Origin: Streptomyces sp. Ru71
GTDB lineage: Bacteria > Actinomycetota > Actinomycetes > Streptomycetales > Streptomycetaceae
Assembly: GCF_002920535.1 (NCBI RefSeq)
Contig: NZ_PQSS01000003.1
Coordinates: 62,001-126,000 of the forward strand
Direction: 5' to 3'
Length of the DNA: 64,000 nt
Shown: in pieces, positions 1 through 8,746 of the stretch
How the letters are laid out: each line of letters opens with the position of its first letter
How positions within the stretch are numbered: the first letter of the stretch is position 1
The notes under the pieces: model-generated
The model's database searches: none
What the model saw: only the letters and a program-made list of their open reading frames with translations
Told to the model about the DNA's origin: nothing
Position numbers and translations under genes: made by a program

Positions 1-222
1 GAGCCGCTGACCGACCGCGAGACCGATGTGCTGGAGGCGGTGGCCGACGGCCTCACCAACGCCGAGATCGGCCGGCGCCTGGTCATCGCCGAGGCCACGG
101 TGAAGACCCATCTGCTGCGGCTGTTCGCCAAGCTCGACGTGAACGACCGTACGAGGGCGGTGGTGGTGGCGATGGAGCGAGGGCTCCTGCCCCGGCCGCC
201 TGTGCCGGGGACGGCCGACTGA
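1..222 (+). CDS. LuxR-type response regulator, C-terminal end only
   Basis: Only the 3' end lies in the window; the frame is open from base 1 and ends in TGA. The 73 visible residues form a LuxR/GerE helix-turn-helix, with LTDRETDVLEAVADGLTN followed by the recognition-helix segment EATVKTHLLRLFAKL. This is the output domain typical of NarL/FixJ two-component response regulators. The receiver domain, and possibly a partner histidine kinase, would lie off the left edge. The DNA-binding call is secure. The two-component assignment is inferred from family habit, because STAND or other LuxR proteins share the same C-terminus. Confidence 0.85.
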   Translation, partial: EPLTDRETDVLEAVADGLTNAEIGRRLVIAEATVKTHLLRLFAKLDVNDRTRAVVVAMERGLLPRPPVPGTAD

Positions 223-278
223 GGCCGGGGGCAGGCGGCAGCGGCGGCTCCTGAGCGGTCGTCACGTTCCGGCGCGGC

Positions 279-746
279 TCATGTCTCCGAGCGCAGCTCC
301 TCGGCCGCGTCGTGGTAGGCCCGCGTGGCGCGGGTGAAGTAGTCGAACAGGACGCTCAGCTGGTCGGGGGTGTAGCCGGCCAGGATCTCGCCGATCCTCT
401 CCCGCGCGGGGGCCATGGCGCGGTCCAGTGCGGCGGGGTTGCCCACCGGTTCGACGATCACCTTGCGGCGGTCCTCCGGGTCGGGGGCGCGGCGGACGTA
501 GCCGGCCTGTTCCAGGCGGTCGATCAGCCGGGTGGTCGGGCCGGTGGTCAGACCGGTGCGTTCGGACAGTTCGCCGGGGGACATCGGGCCCGTGAGCTGA
601 AGGATGTTCAGCGCGTACAGGTCGGTGGCGCCCAGTTCGCACGCGCGGGCGCTGGCGTGGCCGTGCAGCATCACGGCGCTGAGGTAGCGGCGGTAGGTCT
701 CATGGGCGTCACCACGCGCGGGGGGCGTTGACACGGTGCCTTGCAC
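279..746 (-). CDS. MarR family transcriptional regulator
   Basis: The 155-residue product has the usual MarR length and layout. A helical N-terminus is followed by the winged helix at about residues 50-115 (GPMSPGELSERTGLTTGPTT, then a wing with PDPEDRRKV). The signature DPxDRR of the MarR wing is present. MarR proteins are dimeric repressors released by small phenolic or antibiotic ligands or by oxidation. The gene is divergent from the SnoaL-like gene at 826, with overlapping dyads between them, so it probably represses itself and that neighbour. The ligand is unknown. Confidence 0.9.
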   Translation of the reverse strand: MQGTVSTPPARGDAHETYRRYLSAVMLHGHASARACELGATDLYALNILQLTGPMSPGELSERTGLTTGPTTRLIDRLEQAGYVRRAPDPEDRRKVIVEPVGNPAALDRAMAPARERIGEILAGYTPDQLSVLFDYFTRATRAYHDAAEELRSET

Positions 747-754
747 TCCTTAAT

Positions 755-775
755 CTCTTCCTCAGAGAAGAGGAA
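755..775. promoter_or_regulatory. Candidate MarR operator between divergent genes
   Basis: Two interleaved inverted repeats lie between the MarR gene and the SnoaL-like gene: CTCTTC/GAAGAG (755-760 and 767-772) and TTCCTC/GAGGAA (758-763 and 770-775), each with a 6-base spacer. A third small dyad, CTTC-N6-GAAG, lies near 790-803. This AT-richer stretch is where a MarR dimer would be expected to bind. Assignment to this MarR protein is inferred from position. Confidence 0.5.
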
Positions 776-825
776 TCCTGAAAGCAGATACTTCATAGAC
801 GAAGCTACCACTCGGAGGCAGCGCA

Positions 826-1311
826 GTGATGACCCACACCCCCGTCCACCCCGCGCCCCACGACCCGGCCCGCGACCACGACGCCGCCGCCATCCGCGCG
901 CTCCTGGAGGAGAGTCGCAGCGCGTGGAACCGGGGCGACGGAACCGCGTACGGCCGCTGCTTCACCCCCGACGCGACCGACGTGACCTTCGTCGGGACCG
1001 TCTACCAGGGCGGACCGGAGATCGGCCGCGCCCATCAGGCGCTCTTCTCGGGCTTCCTCAAGGGCACCGAGCTGACCCTCGACATCACCGGCATCCGCTT
1101 CCACGGCGCCGACACGGCGGTCGTCGTCACGCGGGGCGAGGTCGGCAAGGGCACGCCGAAGCGGCTGGGCAAGGTGGCCACGTACACGGTCGTACGGGAC
1201 CCGGCGTCCGGGGCGTGGCGGATCGCCGCCATCCAGAAGACCCGGCGCCGGCGCCTGATGGAGGCCGTGTCCTTCCGGCTGCAGCCCGCGACCCGCCCCG
1301 GGGCTCGGTGA
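826..1311 (+). CDS. SnoaL-like / SgcJ-EcaC family protein
   Basis: This 161-residue protein belongs to the NTF2-like SnoaL fold. It has an N-terminal helix (AAIRALLEESRSAWNRGDG), a strand with FTPDATDVTFVG, and the C-terminal sheet TYTVVRDPASGAWRIAAIQKT. Related proteins are annotated as SgcJ/EcaC oxidoreductases; most have no proven reaction. The GTG at 826 is preferred because GGAGG at 814-818 sits 7 bases upstream; an in-frame ATG follows at 829. The gene is divergent from the MarR gene, so it is probably the regulated target. About 12 residues of the C-terminus (RLQPATRPGAR) look disordered. Confidence 0.75.
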   Translation: MMTHTPVHPAPHDPARDHDAAAIRALLEESRSAWNRGDGTAYGRCFTPDATDVTFVGTVYQGGPEIGRAHQALFSGFLKGTELTLDITGIRFHGADTAVVVTRGEVGKGTPKRLGKVATYTVVRDPASGAWRIAAIQKTRRRRLMEAVSFRLQPATRPGAR

Positions 1312-1657
1312 CCGGCGGCCGGGCGGCACGACCGGACCCCGGCCCGGCGAACCTGCGCGGAAGCTATGTCCGTAAACGGGCAGAGTTGTCATGTCACGGT
1401 CTTATAAAGTCCGTCTCCGCCCTTGGCCGCCCGATCTTGGACCTGATAGAGATTCTTCTCTGGCCGTCGTCCACCGCGTGGGAGCGGTGACACCGCCGGG
1501 GGGGCATTACATGGTCCGGTATCGACCGGGCCTTCTGTACGCAACTCTTCACGCTTCCGCCGTGCCCGCACGCGCGTGCCCGCATCGGCGCACCCTTCCG
1601 CGGTTTCACCTGCCCGCACGCACCCGGGCGACGGGGGATGTCGAAGAGGGAGTGTGC
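1312..1657. other. 346-base intergenic stretch, little recognised
   Basis: No convincing gene lies here. The stretch has an AT-rich TATAAA at 1403-1408, which could be a -10 element although I see no good -35 at the right distance, and a small dyad GCGGTG-A-CACCGC near 1485-1500. An open frame in phase with the downstream protease runs through it, but it has poor third-position GC and no signal peptide at its start, so I treat it as untranslated leader or promoter. Confidence 0.4.
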
Positions 1658-4642
1658 ATGGGCCGAACCGCCCGTGAGAGGGCGTATCGATGGGGGGCGG
1701 CGACCATAGCCGCCCTGGCCGTGACCGCCGTCGTGACGCCGGTGTCGTACGCGGCCACGTCCGCCGAGCCGGCCCCGCAGCGGGTCGGCGGCACGCCGAA
1801 GATCCCGGCGGGCGCCGTGCGCGCGGCGGACCCGGCGGCCGGGCAGGCGCTGGACCTGAGCGTGGTCCTGGAGCCGCGCGACCCGGCGGCGCTGAACCGT
1901 TTCGTCGCCGAGGTAGCCGACCCGGCGTCGCCGAACTACCGCAAGTACCTGCGGACGGGCGAGTTCGCGGACCGCTTCGGCGCCGCGCCGCAGACCGTCG
2001 AGCGGGTCCGCGCCGAACTCGCGGCCAAGGGCCTTGAGGTCGGCGACCTGGAGTCCGACGGACTGACGCTGCCCGTGCACGCGACGGTCGGCAAGGCCGC
2101 CAAGGCCTTCGCCACCGACTTCGACGGCTACAAGCTCAAGGACGGCAGGACCGGGTTCACCAACACCCGCGCCCCGCAGCTCGACGGCCGGGTCGCCGAC
2201 GACGTCCGCGGCGTCGTCGGACTGAGCAACCTGGCCGCCTACCAGCCGCGCAACACCGGCACCAAGGGCGCGGCCAAGGTGCAGCGGAGCACGGGCGGCG
2301 CCCTGACGCCCCGGCTGACCGGCACCACCGGCACGATGTGCACCGACGTCAAGAACCTGTACGCGAGCCCCCCGGCCGCGTACGACAAGCAGGACTACTG
2401 GAGCGCCCGTTCGCTCGCGTCCGCCTACAACATGGCGGACCAGCCCAACGTGCAGACCAGCACCACCGTCGCGGTGTACTCGCTGGAGAACTACGACCTG
2501 CGCGACATCAACAGCTACCAGGCCTGCCACGGCACCAAGGCCTCGGTCAGCTCCGTCCGGGTCAACGGCGGCCCGTCCGAGCCGGCGAGCGTGGACACCG
2601 GCGTCGGCATGGAGACCGCGCTGGACGTCGAGACCATCATCGGTCTCGCCCCGCAGGCCAAGGTCCTCGTCTACCAGGCCGAGAACACCTGGGACGACGC
2701 CACGGCCGTCCTGCGCCGGATCGTCACCGACAACCGCGCCAAGGTCGTCTCCATCAGCTGGGGCCTGTGCGAGCTGAACACGCCGAGCGAGGTCATCAGC
2801 GCCGAGACCGTGCTGTACCAGCAGGCCGCCGCGCAGGGCCAGACCGTCGTCGCCGCCTCCGGTGACAGCGGCTCCACCGGCTGCTACAACCCGTACTACG
2901 CCGCGCCGCACGCCAATGAGCTGGTCACCGACTGGCCGGCGAGCTCGCCGTACGTCCTCGGCGTGGGCGGCACCAGCATGCAGTCCGCCGTCTCCAACCA
3001 GACCACCTGGACCGGCTCGGGCGGCGGCGTCTCCCAGCTGGCCAAGGTCGACGCGGCCGGCTTCCAGAACCGCACCGGCGCCGGCTACGGCAACGTCTGC
3101 GCCGCCGGCGCGGGCGAGAACTGCCGCCAGGTGCCGGACGTCTCCGCGGTCGGCGACCCGGCCACCGGCTACCCGGTCGCCTTCGGTCACACCCCCGACG
3201 GCGCCCAGTACTGGAACATCATCGGCGGCACCAGCGGCGCCGCCCCGGTGTGGGCCGCGCTGATCGCGCAGGCCGACCAGGACCTGGCCTGCCAGGCCAA
3301 CGGCGCCGTCGGCTACGCGCACAACGCGCTGTACCGTCTGCCCGCCACCGCCTTCCGTGACGTCACCAGCGGCAACAACAACCTCACCGAGTCCGGCAAC
3401 TACAGCGGCCAGTACCAGGCCGGCGCCGACTACGACCTCGCGACCGGCCTCGGCACGCCGAACGGACGCGAGATCGTCAAGGGCCTGTGCGCGGCCGTCC
3501 CGCGCTCTGCGGAGAGCACCTTCAACGCGCTCACCCCGGCCCGTGTCCTCGACACCCGCTACGGCATCGGCCGCTCCGGCACCTCCCCGGTCGCCGCGAA
3601 CGGCACGGTCAAGCTGAAGGTGACGGGGGTCGGCGGCGTCCCGGCCACCGGCGTCACCGCGGTCGTCATCAACGTCACCGCCGCCGCGCCCACCGCGACC
3701 GGTCACCTCATCGCCTACCCGAGCGGCACCCCCCGCCCGGAGTCGTCGAACATGAACTGGCTCAAGGGCGAGGTCATCCCGAACCTGGTGACCGTCCCGG
3801 TCGGCAAGGACGGCTCGGTCAACCTGTTCAACGCCAGCAACGGCACCGTCCACTTCGTCGGTGACGTGGCCGGCTACTACTCCACCGAGGCCGGCGGCTC
3901 CACCTACCTGGCCAAGGGCCCGAACCGCATCCTCGACACCCGCAGCGCCAACGGCGTGACCACCCGGACGCCGGTCGCCGGCAAGGGCACCGTCACCCTC
4001 CAGGTCGCGGGCCGCGGCGGAGTCCCCGCCACCGGTGCCACCGCCGTCGTCCTCAACGTCACGGCCACCGCGCCCACGTCGAGCGGCTTCCTGATCGCCT
4101 ACCCGAGCGGCGCGGCCCGCCCGACGGCGTCGAACATCAACTGGCTCGCCGGGCAGACCCGTCCCAACATGGTCGTGCTTCCCATCGGCACCGACGGCAA
4201 GGTGAAGCTGTACAACGCCGGCACCGGCACCGTGCACTTCATCGCCGACGTCGCCGGCTACTTCACCTCCGCCACGGACGGCTCGTCCTTCCACACGGCG
4301 GGCCCGAGCCGGCTGCTCGACACCCGGTACGCCCTCGGCACCTCCGGCACCAAGCCGCTGGCCGGCGGCTCCACCCTGGCGCTGAGCCTCAACGACGGCC
4401 ACACCCTGGCCAACGCCAAGGCCGTGGTCCTCAACGTCACCGTCACCGCCCCGACCTCGGGCGGGTTCCTGACCGTGTGGCCCGACGGGACCACCCTGCC
4501 CAACGCCTCCAGCCTCAACTGGGTCAAGGGCCAGACCGTGGCCAACCTGGTGACCGTGCCGGTCGTCAACGGAAAGATCGACTTCCGTCCGAACGCCGGC
4601 AGCGTCCATGTGATCGCCGACCTGTTCGGCTACTACATGTAG
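1658..4642 (+). CDS. Secreted S53 (sedolisin/kumamolisin) serine protease with triple C-terminal repeat
   Basis: The product is 994 residues from ATG 1658, which has GAGGGAG just upstream and is followed at once by a signal peptide ending near SYAATSA. A pro-kumamolisin activation domain spans about residues 40-190. The sedolisin catalytic domain follows with the family residues in place: E319 and D323 in METALD, the oxyanion D403 in SGDSG, and nucleophile S526 in GGTSGAAPVW. These are acid-tolerant endopeptidases that self-cleave their propeptide outside the cell. Residues from about 620 to the end are three related repeats of about 128 residues, likely a substrate- or wall-binding tail. The frame extends further upstream to 1391, but that part lacks export features. 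Confidence 0.93.
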   Translation: MGRTARERAYRWGAATIAALAVTAVVTPVSYAATSAEPAPQRVGGTPKIPAGAVRAADPAAGQALDLSVVLEPRDPAALNRFVAEVADPASPNYRKYLRTGEFADRFGAAPQTVERVRAELAAKGLEVGDLESDGLTLPVHATVGKAAKAFATDFDGYKLKDGRTGFTNTRAPQLDGRVADDVRGVVGLSNLAAYQPRNTGTKGAAKVQRSTGGALTPRLTGTTGTMCTDVKNLYASPPAAYDKQDYWSARSLASAYNMADQPNVQTSTTVAVYSLENYDLRDINSYQACHGTKASVSSVRVNGGPSEPASVDTGVGMETALDVETIIGLAPQAKVLVYQAENTWDDATAVLRRIVTDNRAKVVSISWGLCELNTPSEVISAETVLYQQAAAQGQTVVAASGDSGSTGCYNPYYAAPHANELVTDWPASSPYVLGVGGTSMQSAVSNQTTWTGSGGGVSQLAKVDAAGFQNRTGAGYGNVCAAGAGENCRQVPDVSAVGDPATGYPVAFGHTPDGAQYWNIIGGTSGAAPVWAALIAQADQDLACQANGAVGYAHNALYRLPATAFRDVTSGNNNLTESGNYSGQYQAGADYDLATGLGTPNGREIVKGLCAAVPRSAESTFNALTPARVLDTRYGIGRSGTSPVAANGTVKLKVTGVGGVPATGVTAVVINVTAAAPTATGHLIAYPSGTPRPESSNMNWLKGEVIPNLVTVPVGKDGSVNLFNASNGTVHFVGDVAGYYSTEAGGSTYLAKGPNRILDTRSANGVTTRTPVAGKGTVTLQVAGRGGVPATGATAVVLNVTATAPTSSGFLIAYPSGAARPTASNINWLAGQTRPNMVVLPIGTDGKVKLYNAGTGTVHFIADVAGYFTSATDGSSFHTAGPSRLLDTRYALGTSGTKPLAGGSTLALSLNDGHTLANAKAVVLNVTVTAPTSGGFLTVWPDGTTLPNASSLNWVKGQTVANLVTVPVVNGKIDFRPNAGSVHVIADLFGYYM
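3515..4639 (+). repeat. Three tandem ~128-residue repeats in the protease tail
   Basis: The repeats begin near 3515, 3900 and 4285. Each opens with RVLDTRYGIG, RILDTRSANG or RLLDTRYALG, passes through VVxNVTxxAPTxxGxLxxxP and a MNWLKG/INWLAG/LNWVKG segment, and closes with VHFVGDVAGYY, VHFIADVAGYF or VHVIADLFGYY. Similar repeats occur at the C-termini of secreted actinobacterial hydrolases. They look like beta-rich binding modules; the ligand is unknown. Confidence 0.8.
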
Positions 4643-4674
4643 GACGCCGCGCGAGCGACCGTAAGCCAGTACCC

Positions 4675-4718
4675 GGGCCCTGCCCCCGCCGCCGTACCGA
4701 GCGGCGGGGGCAGGGCCC
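4675..4718 (+). terminator. Intrinsic terminator after the S53 protease
   Basis: A perfect 18-bp inverted repeat (4675-4692 and 4701-4718) with an 8-base loop begins 33 bases after the stop codon and is followed by a short T run. The stem is almost all G and C, typical of Streptomyces terminators. Confidence 0.85.
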
Positions 4719-4780
4719 TTTGCGCACCCGGAACCGCCCGGGACCCGGTCGGGGTCCGCCCCGGTGACTACTCTGCTTGC

Positions 4781-7700
4781 GTGACCACCGAGTTGACGCT
4801 TCTGTCCGCCGTCTCCTTCCGTGGGCGGGAGATCACCGCGCCCCGGCTGCGCGGCCTGCTGGCCCTGCTCGCCGACGACCTGCGCACCGGGTGCAGCACG
4901 GGCCGGCTGGTGGAGGGACTGTGGCCCGAGGAGCAGCCCGAGCGGCCCGGCAAGGCCGTCCAGGTGCTGGTGTCGCGGCTGCGCGCGCAGCTCGGCGCCG
5001 ACCTGGTGGTGAGCACGCCGACGGGCTACCGGCTGGCGCTGGACGAGACTCAGGTCGACGCCTGCGCGCTGGCCCGGCACGCGGAGGCGGGCGCCGAACG
5101 CGCCCGCGCCGGGGACCACACGGCAGCCCTGGCCGAGGCCGAGGCGGGCCTGGCCCTGTGGGACGGGACCGTGGACGCCGTGGCCGGCGAGGACCTGCAC
5201 GACCCGGTGGCGGCCCTGCGCACCGCCCGCGTCCCCGCGCACCGCTCGCTGGCCCGTACCCGCGCGCTCGCGCTCGCCCGGCTGGGGCGGCGGGAGGAGG
5301 CCGCCGCACCCCTGGCCGAGCTGGCCGGGGAACTCCCACAGGACGAGGAGGTGCTGGCGGAGCTGCTGCGCTGCGAGGCCGCCACCGCCGGCCGGGCCGC
5401 CGCGCTGACCCGGTACGACGCCTACCGCCGCCGGCTGCGCGACGAGCTGGGCACCGATCCCGGCCCCGGCCTCAAGGCCGTCTACCAGGACCTGCTGAGC
5501 GCGGACGTGGCGCCGGTGCGCCACGGCGTGCCGCACGAGCCGAACCCGCTGCTGGGCCGGGACGCCGATGTCGCCGCCGTGACCGGGCTGCTGCGCGAGG
5601 CCCGGGTGGTCACCGTCGTCGGCCCCGGCGGACTGGGCAAGACCCGGCTCTCCCACGCGGTGAGCCGGGCGGCCGAGCAGCCCGTGGTGCACTTCGTCCC
5701 GCTGGCCGGTGTCACCGCCGACGACGACGTGCCCGGCGAGGTGGCCTCGGCGGTCGGCGCCGAGGGCCGGCAGTTCGCGGGCGGCACGGACCTGGTGGGC
5801 TCCATCGCCGCCGCGCTCGGCGCCGGACCGGTGCTGCTGGTGCTGGACAACTGCGAACAGGTCGTCGCCGGGGCGGCCGCCCTCGTCCAGGCGCTGGTCT
5901 CACGGTCGCCCAGGCTGCGGGTGCTGGCCACCAGCCGGGCCCCGCTGGGGCTGAGCTCGGAGTCCGTGTACGCCCTGCCCGAACTGTCCCCGGCGACCTC
6001 GGTGGAGCTGTTCACGCAGCGGGCCCGCGCCGCCCGGCCCGGCGTGGAGCTGCCCCCGGGGCCGGTCGCCGAGATCTGCCGGCACCTGGACGGGCTGCCG
6101 CTCGCCGTGGAACTCGCCGCGGCCCGGGTGCGGGTGCTGTCCGTGGCCGACATCTCCAGCCGCCTGCGGGACCGGTTCGCGCTGCTGCGCGGCGGCGCCC
6201 GGGACGCGCCCGAGCGGCACCGCACCCTGCGCGCCGTGGTCGACTGGAGCTGGAACCTCCTGGAGAGCGACGGCCAGGCCGCCCTGCGCGCCCTGTCGGT
6301 GTTCCCCGGCGGCTTCACCGAGGACGCGGCGCAGTACGTCCTCGGCGACAGCGCGGACGCGTTGACCCTGCTGGAACAGCTCGCCGGGCAGTCCCTGATC
6401 AAGGTGGACGACAGCCCCTCGGGCGTGCGCTTCCGCATGCTGGAGACACTGCGGGAGTTCGGCGCGGCCAAGCGTGCCGAGGCCGGCGAGGAGGAGGCGG
6501 TCACCGGCCGCTTCCTCGCCTGGGCGCGGGACTTCGGCCGCGCCCACCACGACCGGCTGTTCAGCCACGACCCGGTGCCCGCCTGGTCCGGCATACGCGC
6601 CGAGCAGGACAACCTGGTCCTCGCGCTGCGGCACGCGCTGGCCCGCGCCGACGGGCCCACCACCGCGGCCGTCACCGCGGTGCTGTCCTCCCTGTGGTCC
6701 ACCGGCTCCAGCTACGCCCGGCTGGCCCAGCTGGCCGCCGACACCGCGGGCCCCCTGTCCCACTTCCGGCCCGAGGACCCCGAGGACGTGGAACCGGCCC
6801 GCAGCGCGGCGGCGGTGTGCGCGGCGAGCCTCTTCATGGGCCACGGCCCGCACGCCGTACGCCAGTTGGTGACCCTGCGCCGGCTGCCGCCCGCCCCGCC
6901 GGACACCGTGCTGCGTGCCCTGTCGGTCGTGCTGTGCGCCGTACCGGATATGCGGCCGCCGGAGTTCGCCCGGCTGCGGGAGCTGTGCGAGGCCGCCGAG
7001 CCGCTGCTGGCGGGCGTCGCCGCGGGTGTCGCCAGCTACGTCTGGGAGGCGGGCCACGACGTGGAGCGGGCGCTGGAGAGCGCCCGCCGGATGGTCGACG
7101 CGCTCACCCCGCTGAACAACCCGGCCATGCACCTGCTCAGCCACGGCCGGGTCAGCGAGCTGTGCCTGCAGACCGAGCGGGGCGCGGAGGCGTACGACCA
7201 TCTGCGCGCCGCCCTGAGCGCGCTGGACGCGTTCGGCGACTCCTCGGACTCGCTCGGGGTGCGCTGGGGGCTGGTGCTGGCCTGTCTGCACAACGGCGAG
7301 ATCGAGGAGGCCGAGTACTGGCTGGACCGCGCCACCCTGGACCAGCCCCCGGAGGCGGACGGGACGTACAGCCCCGAACTGGCGGCCCGGGCGGAGATAG
7401 CGCTGGCCCGGGGACTGACCGAGCTGGGGCTCGGGCTGTGGCGCCGGGCGGCGGAGCGGGTACGGCAGGTCAGTGCCGTGTACGCCGCCGGCGATCCGTT
7501 CGTGGACCCGTGGGCGCTGCAGCTGCAGTCGGCCGCCGTGGCCGCGCACGCGCTGCACGGCCGGCCCGACCCGGTCGCCGGGCTCACCGAGGAGTTGCGG
7601 GCGCGGCTGCTCAGGCTGCTGTCCGCTGCCCTGGCCGACGGCTCGCCGGTCGACGGGGCCCCGGTGGAGCTGCCGGTGTACGGCACGTTGCTGCTCGCGC

Positions 7701-7930
7701 TCGGGCACGACCGGCTGGCGCGGGGCGAGCGGGGAGCCGTACGGCTGCTGGCGCTGGCCGAACGGATGCCGGTGGTACGGGAGTTCCCCGCCCTGTCTCT
7801 TGCGCGTTCCCGGGAAGCGGCCGAGAACGCCGACAAGGCGGCGTACGCCGACGCGAGGTCGAGGTACGCCGCCCTGGGGCGGGAGGAGCTGCGGGTGGAG
7901 GCGCTGCGGGAACTCGCTCCGCGGGGTTGA
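4781..7930 (+). CDS. AfsR/SARP-like transcriptional regulator with BTAD and STAND ATPase
   Basis: The product is 1049 residues from a GTG start. The N-terminus (about 1-90) is a short OmpR-like winged helix (RLVEGLWPEEQPERPGKAVQ, then VSRLRAQLGADLVVSTPTGY). It is followed by the bacterial transcriptional activation domain to about residue 245. A STAND/NB-ARC ATPase follows, with Walker A VVGPGGLGKTRLSHAV near residue 285 and Walker B VLLVLDNCEQ near 350. The rest is a long helical TPR-like region. AfsR-type proteins activate secondary metabolism or development when their ATPase and sensor parts are engaged. No biosynthetic cluster adjoins it, so the target is unknown. It is not AfsR itself as far as I can tell. 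Confidence 0.88.
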   Translation: MTTELTLLSAVSFRGREITAPRLRGLLALLADDLRTGCSTGRLVEGLWPEEQPERPGKAVQVLVSRLRAQLGADLVVSTPTGYRLALDETQVDACALARHAEAGAERARAGDHTAALAEAEAGLALWDGTVDAVAGEDLHDPVAALRTARVPAHRSLARTRALALARLGRREEAAAPLAELAGELPQDEEVLAELLRCEAATAGRAAALTRYDAYRRRLRDELGTDPGPGLKAVYQDLLSADVAPVRHGVPHEPNPLLGRDADVAAVTGLLREARVVTVVGPGGLGKTRLSHAVSRAAEQPVVHFVPLAGVTADDDVPGEVASAVGAEGRQFAGGTDLVGSIAAALGAGPVLLVLDNCEQVVAGAAALVQALVSRSPRLRVLATSRAPLGLSSESVYALPELSPATSVELFTQRARAARPGVELPPGPVAEICRHLDGLPLAVELAAARVRVLSVADISSRLRDRFALLRGGARDAPERHRTLRAVVDWSWNLLESDGQAALRALSVFPGGFTEDAAQYVLGDSADALTLLEQLAGQSLIKVDDSPSGVRFRMLETLREFGAAKRAEAGEEEAVTGRFLAWARDFGRAHHDRLFSHDPVPAWSGIRAEQDNLVLALRHALARADGPTTAAVTAVLSSLWSTGSSYARLAQLAADTAGPLSHFRPEDPEDVEPARSAAAVCAASLFMGHGPHAVRQLVTLRRLPPAPPDTVLRALSVVLCAVPDMRPPEFARLRELCEAAEPLLAGVAAGVASYVWEAGHDVERALESARRMVDALTPLNNPAMHLLSHGRVSELCLQTERGAEAYDHLRAALSALDAFGDSSDSLGVRWGLVLACLHNGEIEEAEYWLDRATLDQPPEADGTYSPELAARAEIALARGLTELGLGLWRRAAERVRQVSAVYAAGDPFVDPWALQLQSAAVAAHALHGRPDPVAGLTEELRARLLRLLSAALADGSPVDGAPVELPVYGTLLLALGHDRLARGERGAVRLLALAERMPVVREFPALSLARSREAAENADKAAYADARSRYAALGREELRVEALRELAPRG

Positions 7931-7951
7931 CGGTCCTCTGCCGGGCCGGAC

Positions 7952-8746
7952 TCACCGCTTGGGCTCGCGGTTGAACGACGCCCTGGACCACAGGTAGCCC
8001 AGCACCGACAGCCCGATCGCCCAGGCCAGGCTCAGCACGGCGTTCTTCGCGCCGATCTCGCTGCCCAGCAGCAGGCCGCGCAGCGTCTCGATGAAGGGCG
8101 AGAACGGCTGGTACTCGGCGAACCAGCGGAACCAGCCCGGCATGGCGTCCACCGGCACGAACGCGCTGGACAGGAACGGCAGCATGACCAGCGGGGTGCC
8201 GATGTTGCTGGCGCCCTCGGGGTTGGGGCTCACCAGGCCCATGCCGACCGCGATCCAGGTCAGCGCGAGGCTGACCAGCGCCATCAGAGCGGCCGCCGCG
8301 ATCCACTCCACCGGCGACGCCTCGGGCCGGAAGCCGATGGCCAGTCCGATGCCCAGGACGAGCACCAGGGCCGCCATCGTCTTGATCACGCTGCCGATCA
8401 CATGGCCGATCAGCACGGAGGAGCGGGAGATCGCCATGGTGCGGAACCGGGCCATGATGCCCTCGGTCATGTCGGTGCACACGGACACCGCGGTGCCGAG
8501 CGAGGTCATGGCCACGGTCAGGAAGAGGATGCCGGGCACGAGGTAGGCGACGTAGTCGCCCCGGTCCGCGTGGCCGCCGTTGATGCCGGCGCTCATCACG
8601 TTGCCGAAGACGTAGACGAACAGCAGCAGCAGGATGACCGGGGTGAGCAGGAGGTTCAGGGTGAGGGAGGGATAGCGGCGCGCGTGCAGGAGGTTGCGCC
8701 GCAGCATGGTGAGGTTGTCGCGGAAGGCGTGGCCGGCGGTGCTCAT
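7952..8746 (-). CDS. DrrB-type ABC exporter permease
   Basis: The 264-residue product starts at the ATG that overlaps the stop of the ATPase gene (ATGA at 8743-8746), indicating translational coupling. It has an ABC-2 permease layout: a cytoplasmic N-terminus (FRDNLTMLRRNLLHARRYPS), then about six membrane segments, including LLLTPVILLLLFVYVFGNVM and MAALVLVLGIGLAIGF. ABC-2 DrrB proteins pair with DrrA ATPases to export lipophilic compounds such as anthracyclines. The frame continues upstream inside the ATPase gene, but that part is shadow. The exported substrate cannot be read from sequence. Confidence 0.9.
   Translation of the reverse strand: MSTAGHAFRDNLTMLRRNLLHARRYPSLTLNLLLTPVILLLLFVYVFGNVMSAGINGGHADRGDYVAYLVPGILFLTVAMTSLGTAVSVCTDMTEGIMARFRTMAISRSSVLIGHVIGSVIKTMAALVLVLGIGLAIGFRPEASPVEWIAAAALMALVSLALTWIAVGMGLVSPNPEGASNIGTPLVMLPFLSSAFVPVDAMPGWFRWFAEYQPFSPFIETLRGLLLGSEIGAKNAVLSLAWAIGLSVLGYLWSRASFNREPKR

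Noticed and set aside
1391..1657. N-terminal extension of the S53 protease frame
   Set aside because: The ATG at 1658 has a ribosome site and is followed at once by a signal peptide; the upstream part is not protein-like.
1394..5692. Very long open frame on the minus strand under the S53 protease and the AfsR-like gene
   Set aside because: It crosses two well-supported genes and a terminator, has no recognisable domain, and reflects the high GC of the opposite frames.
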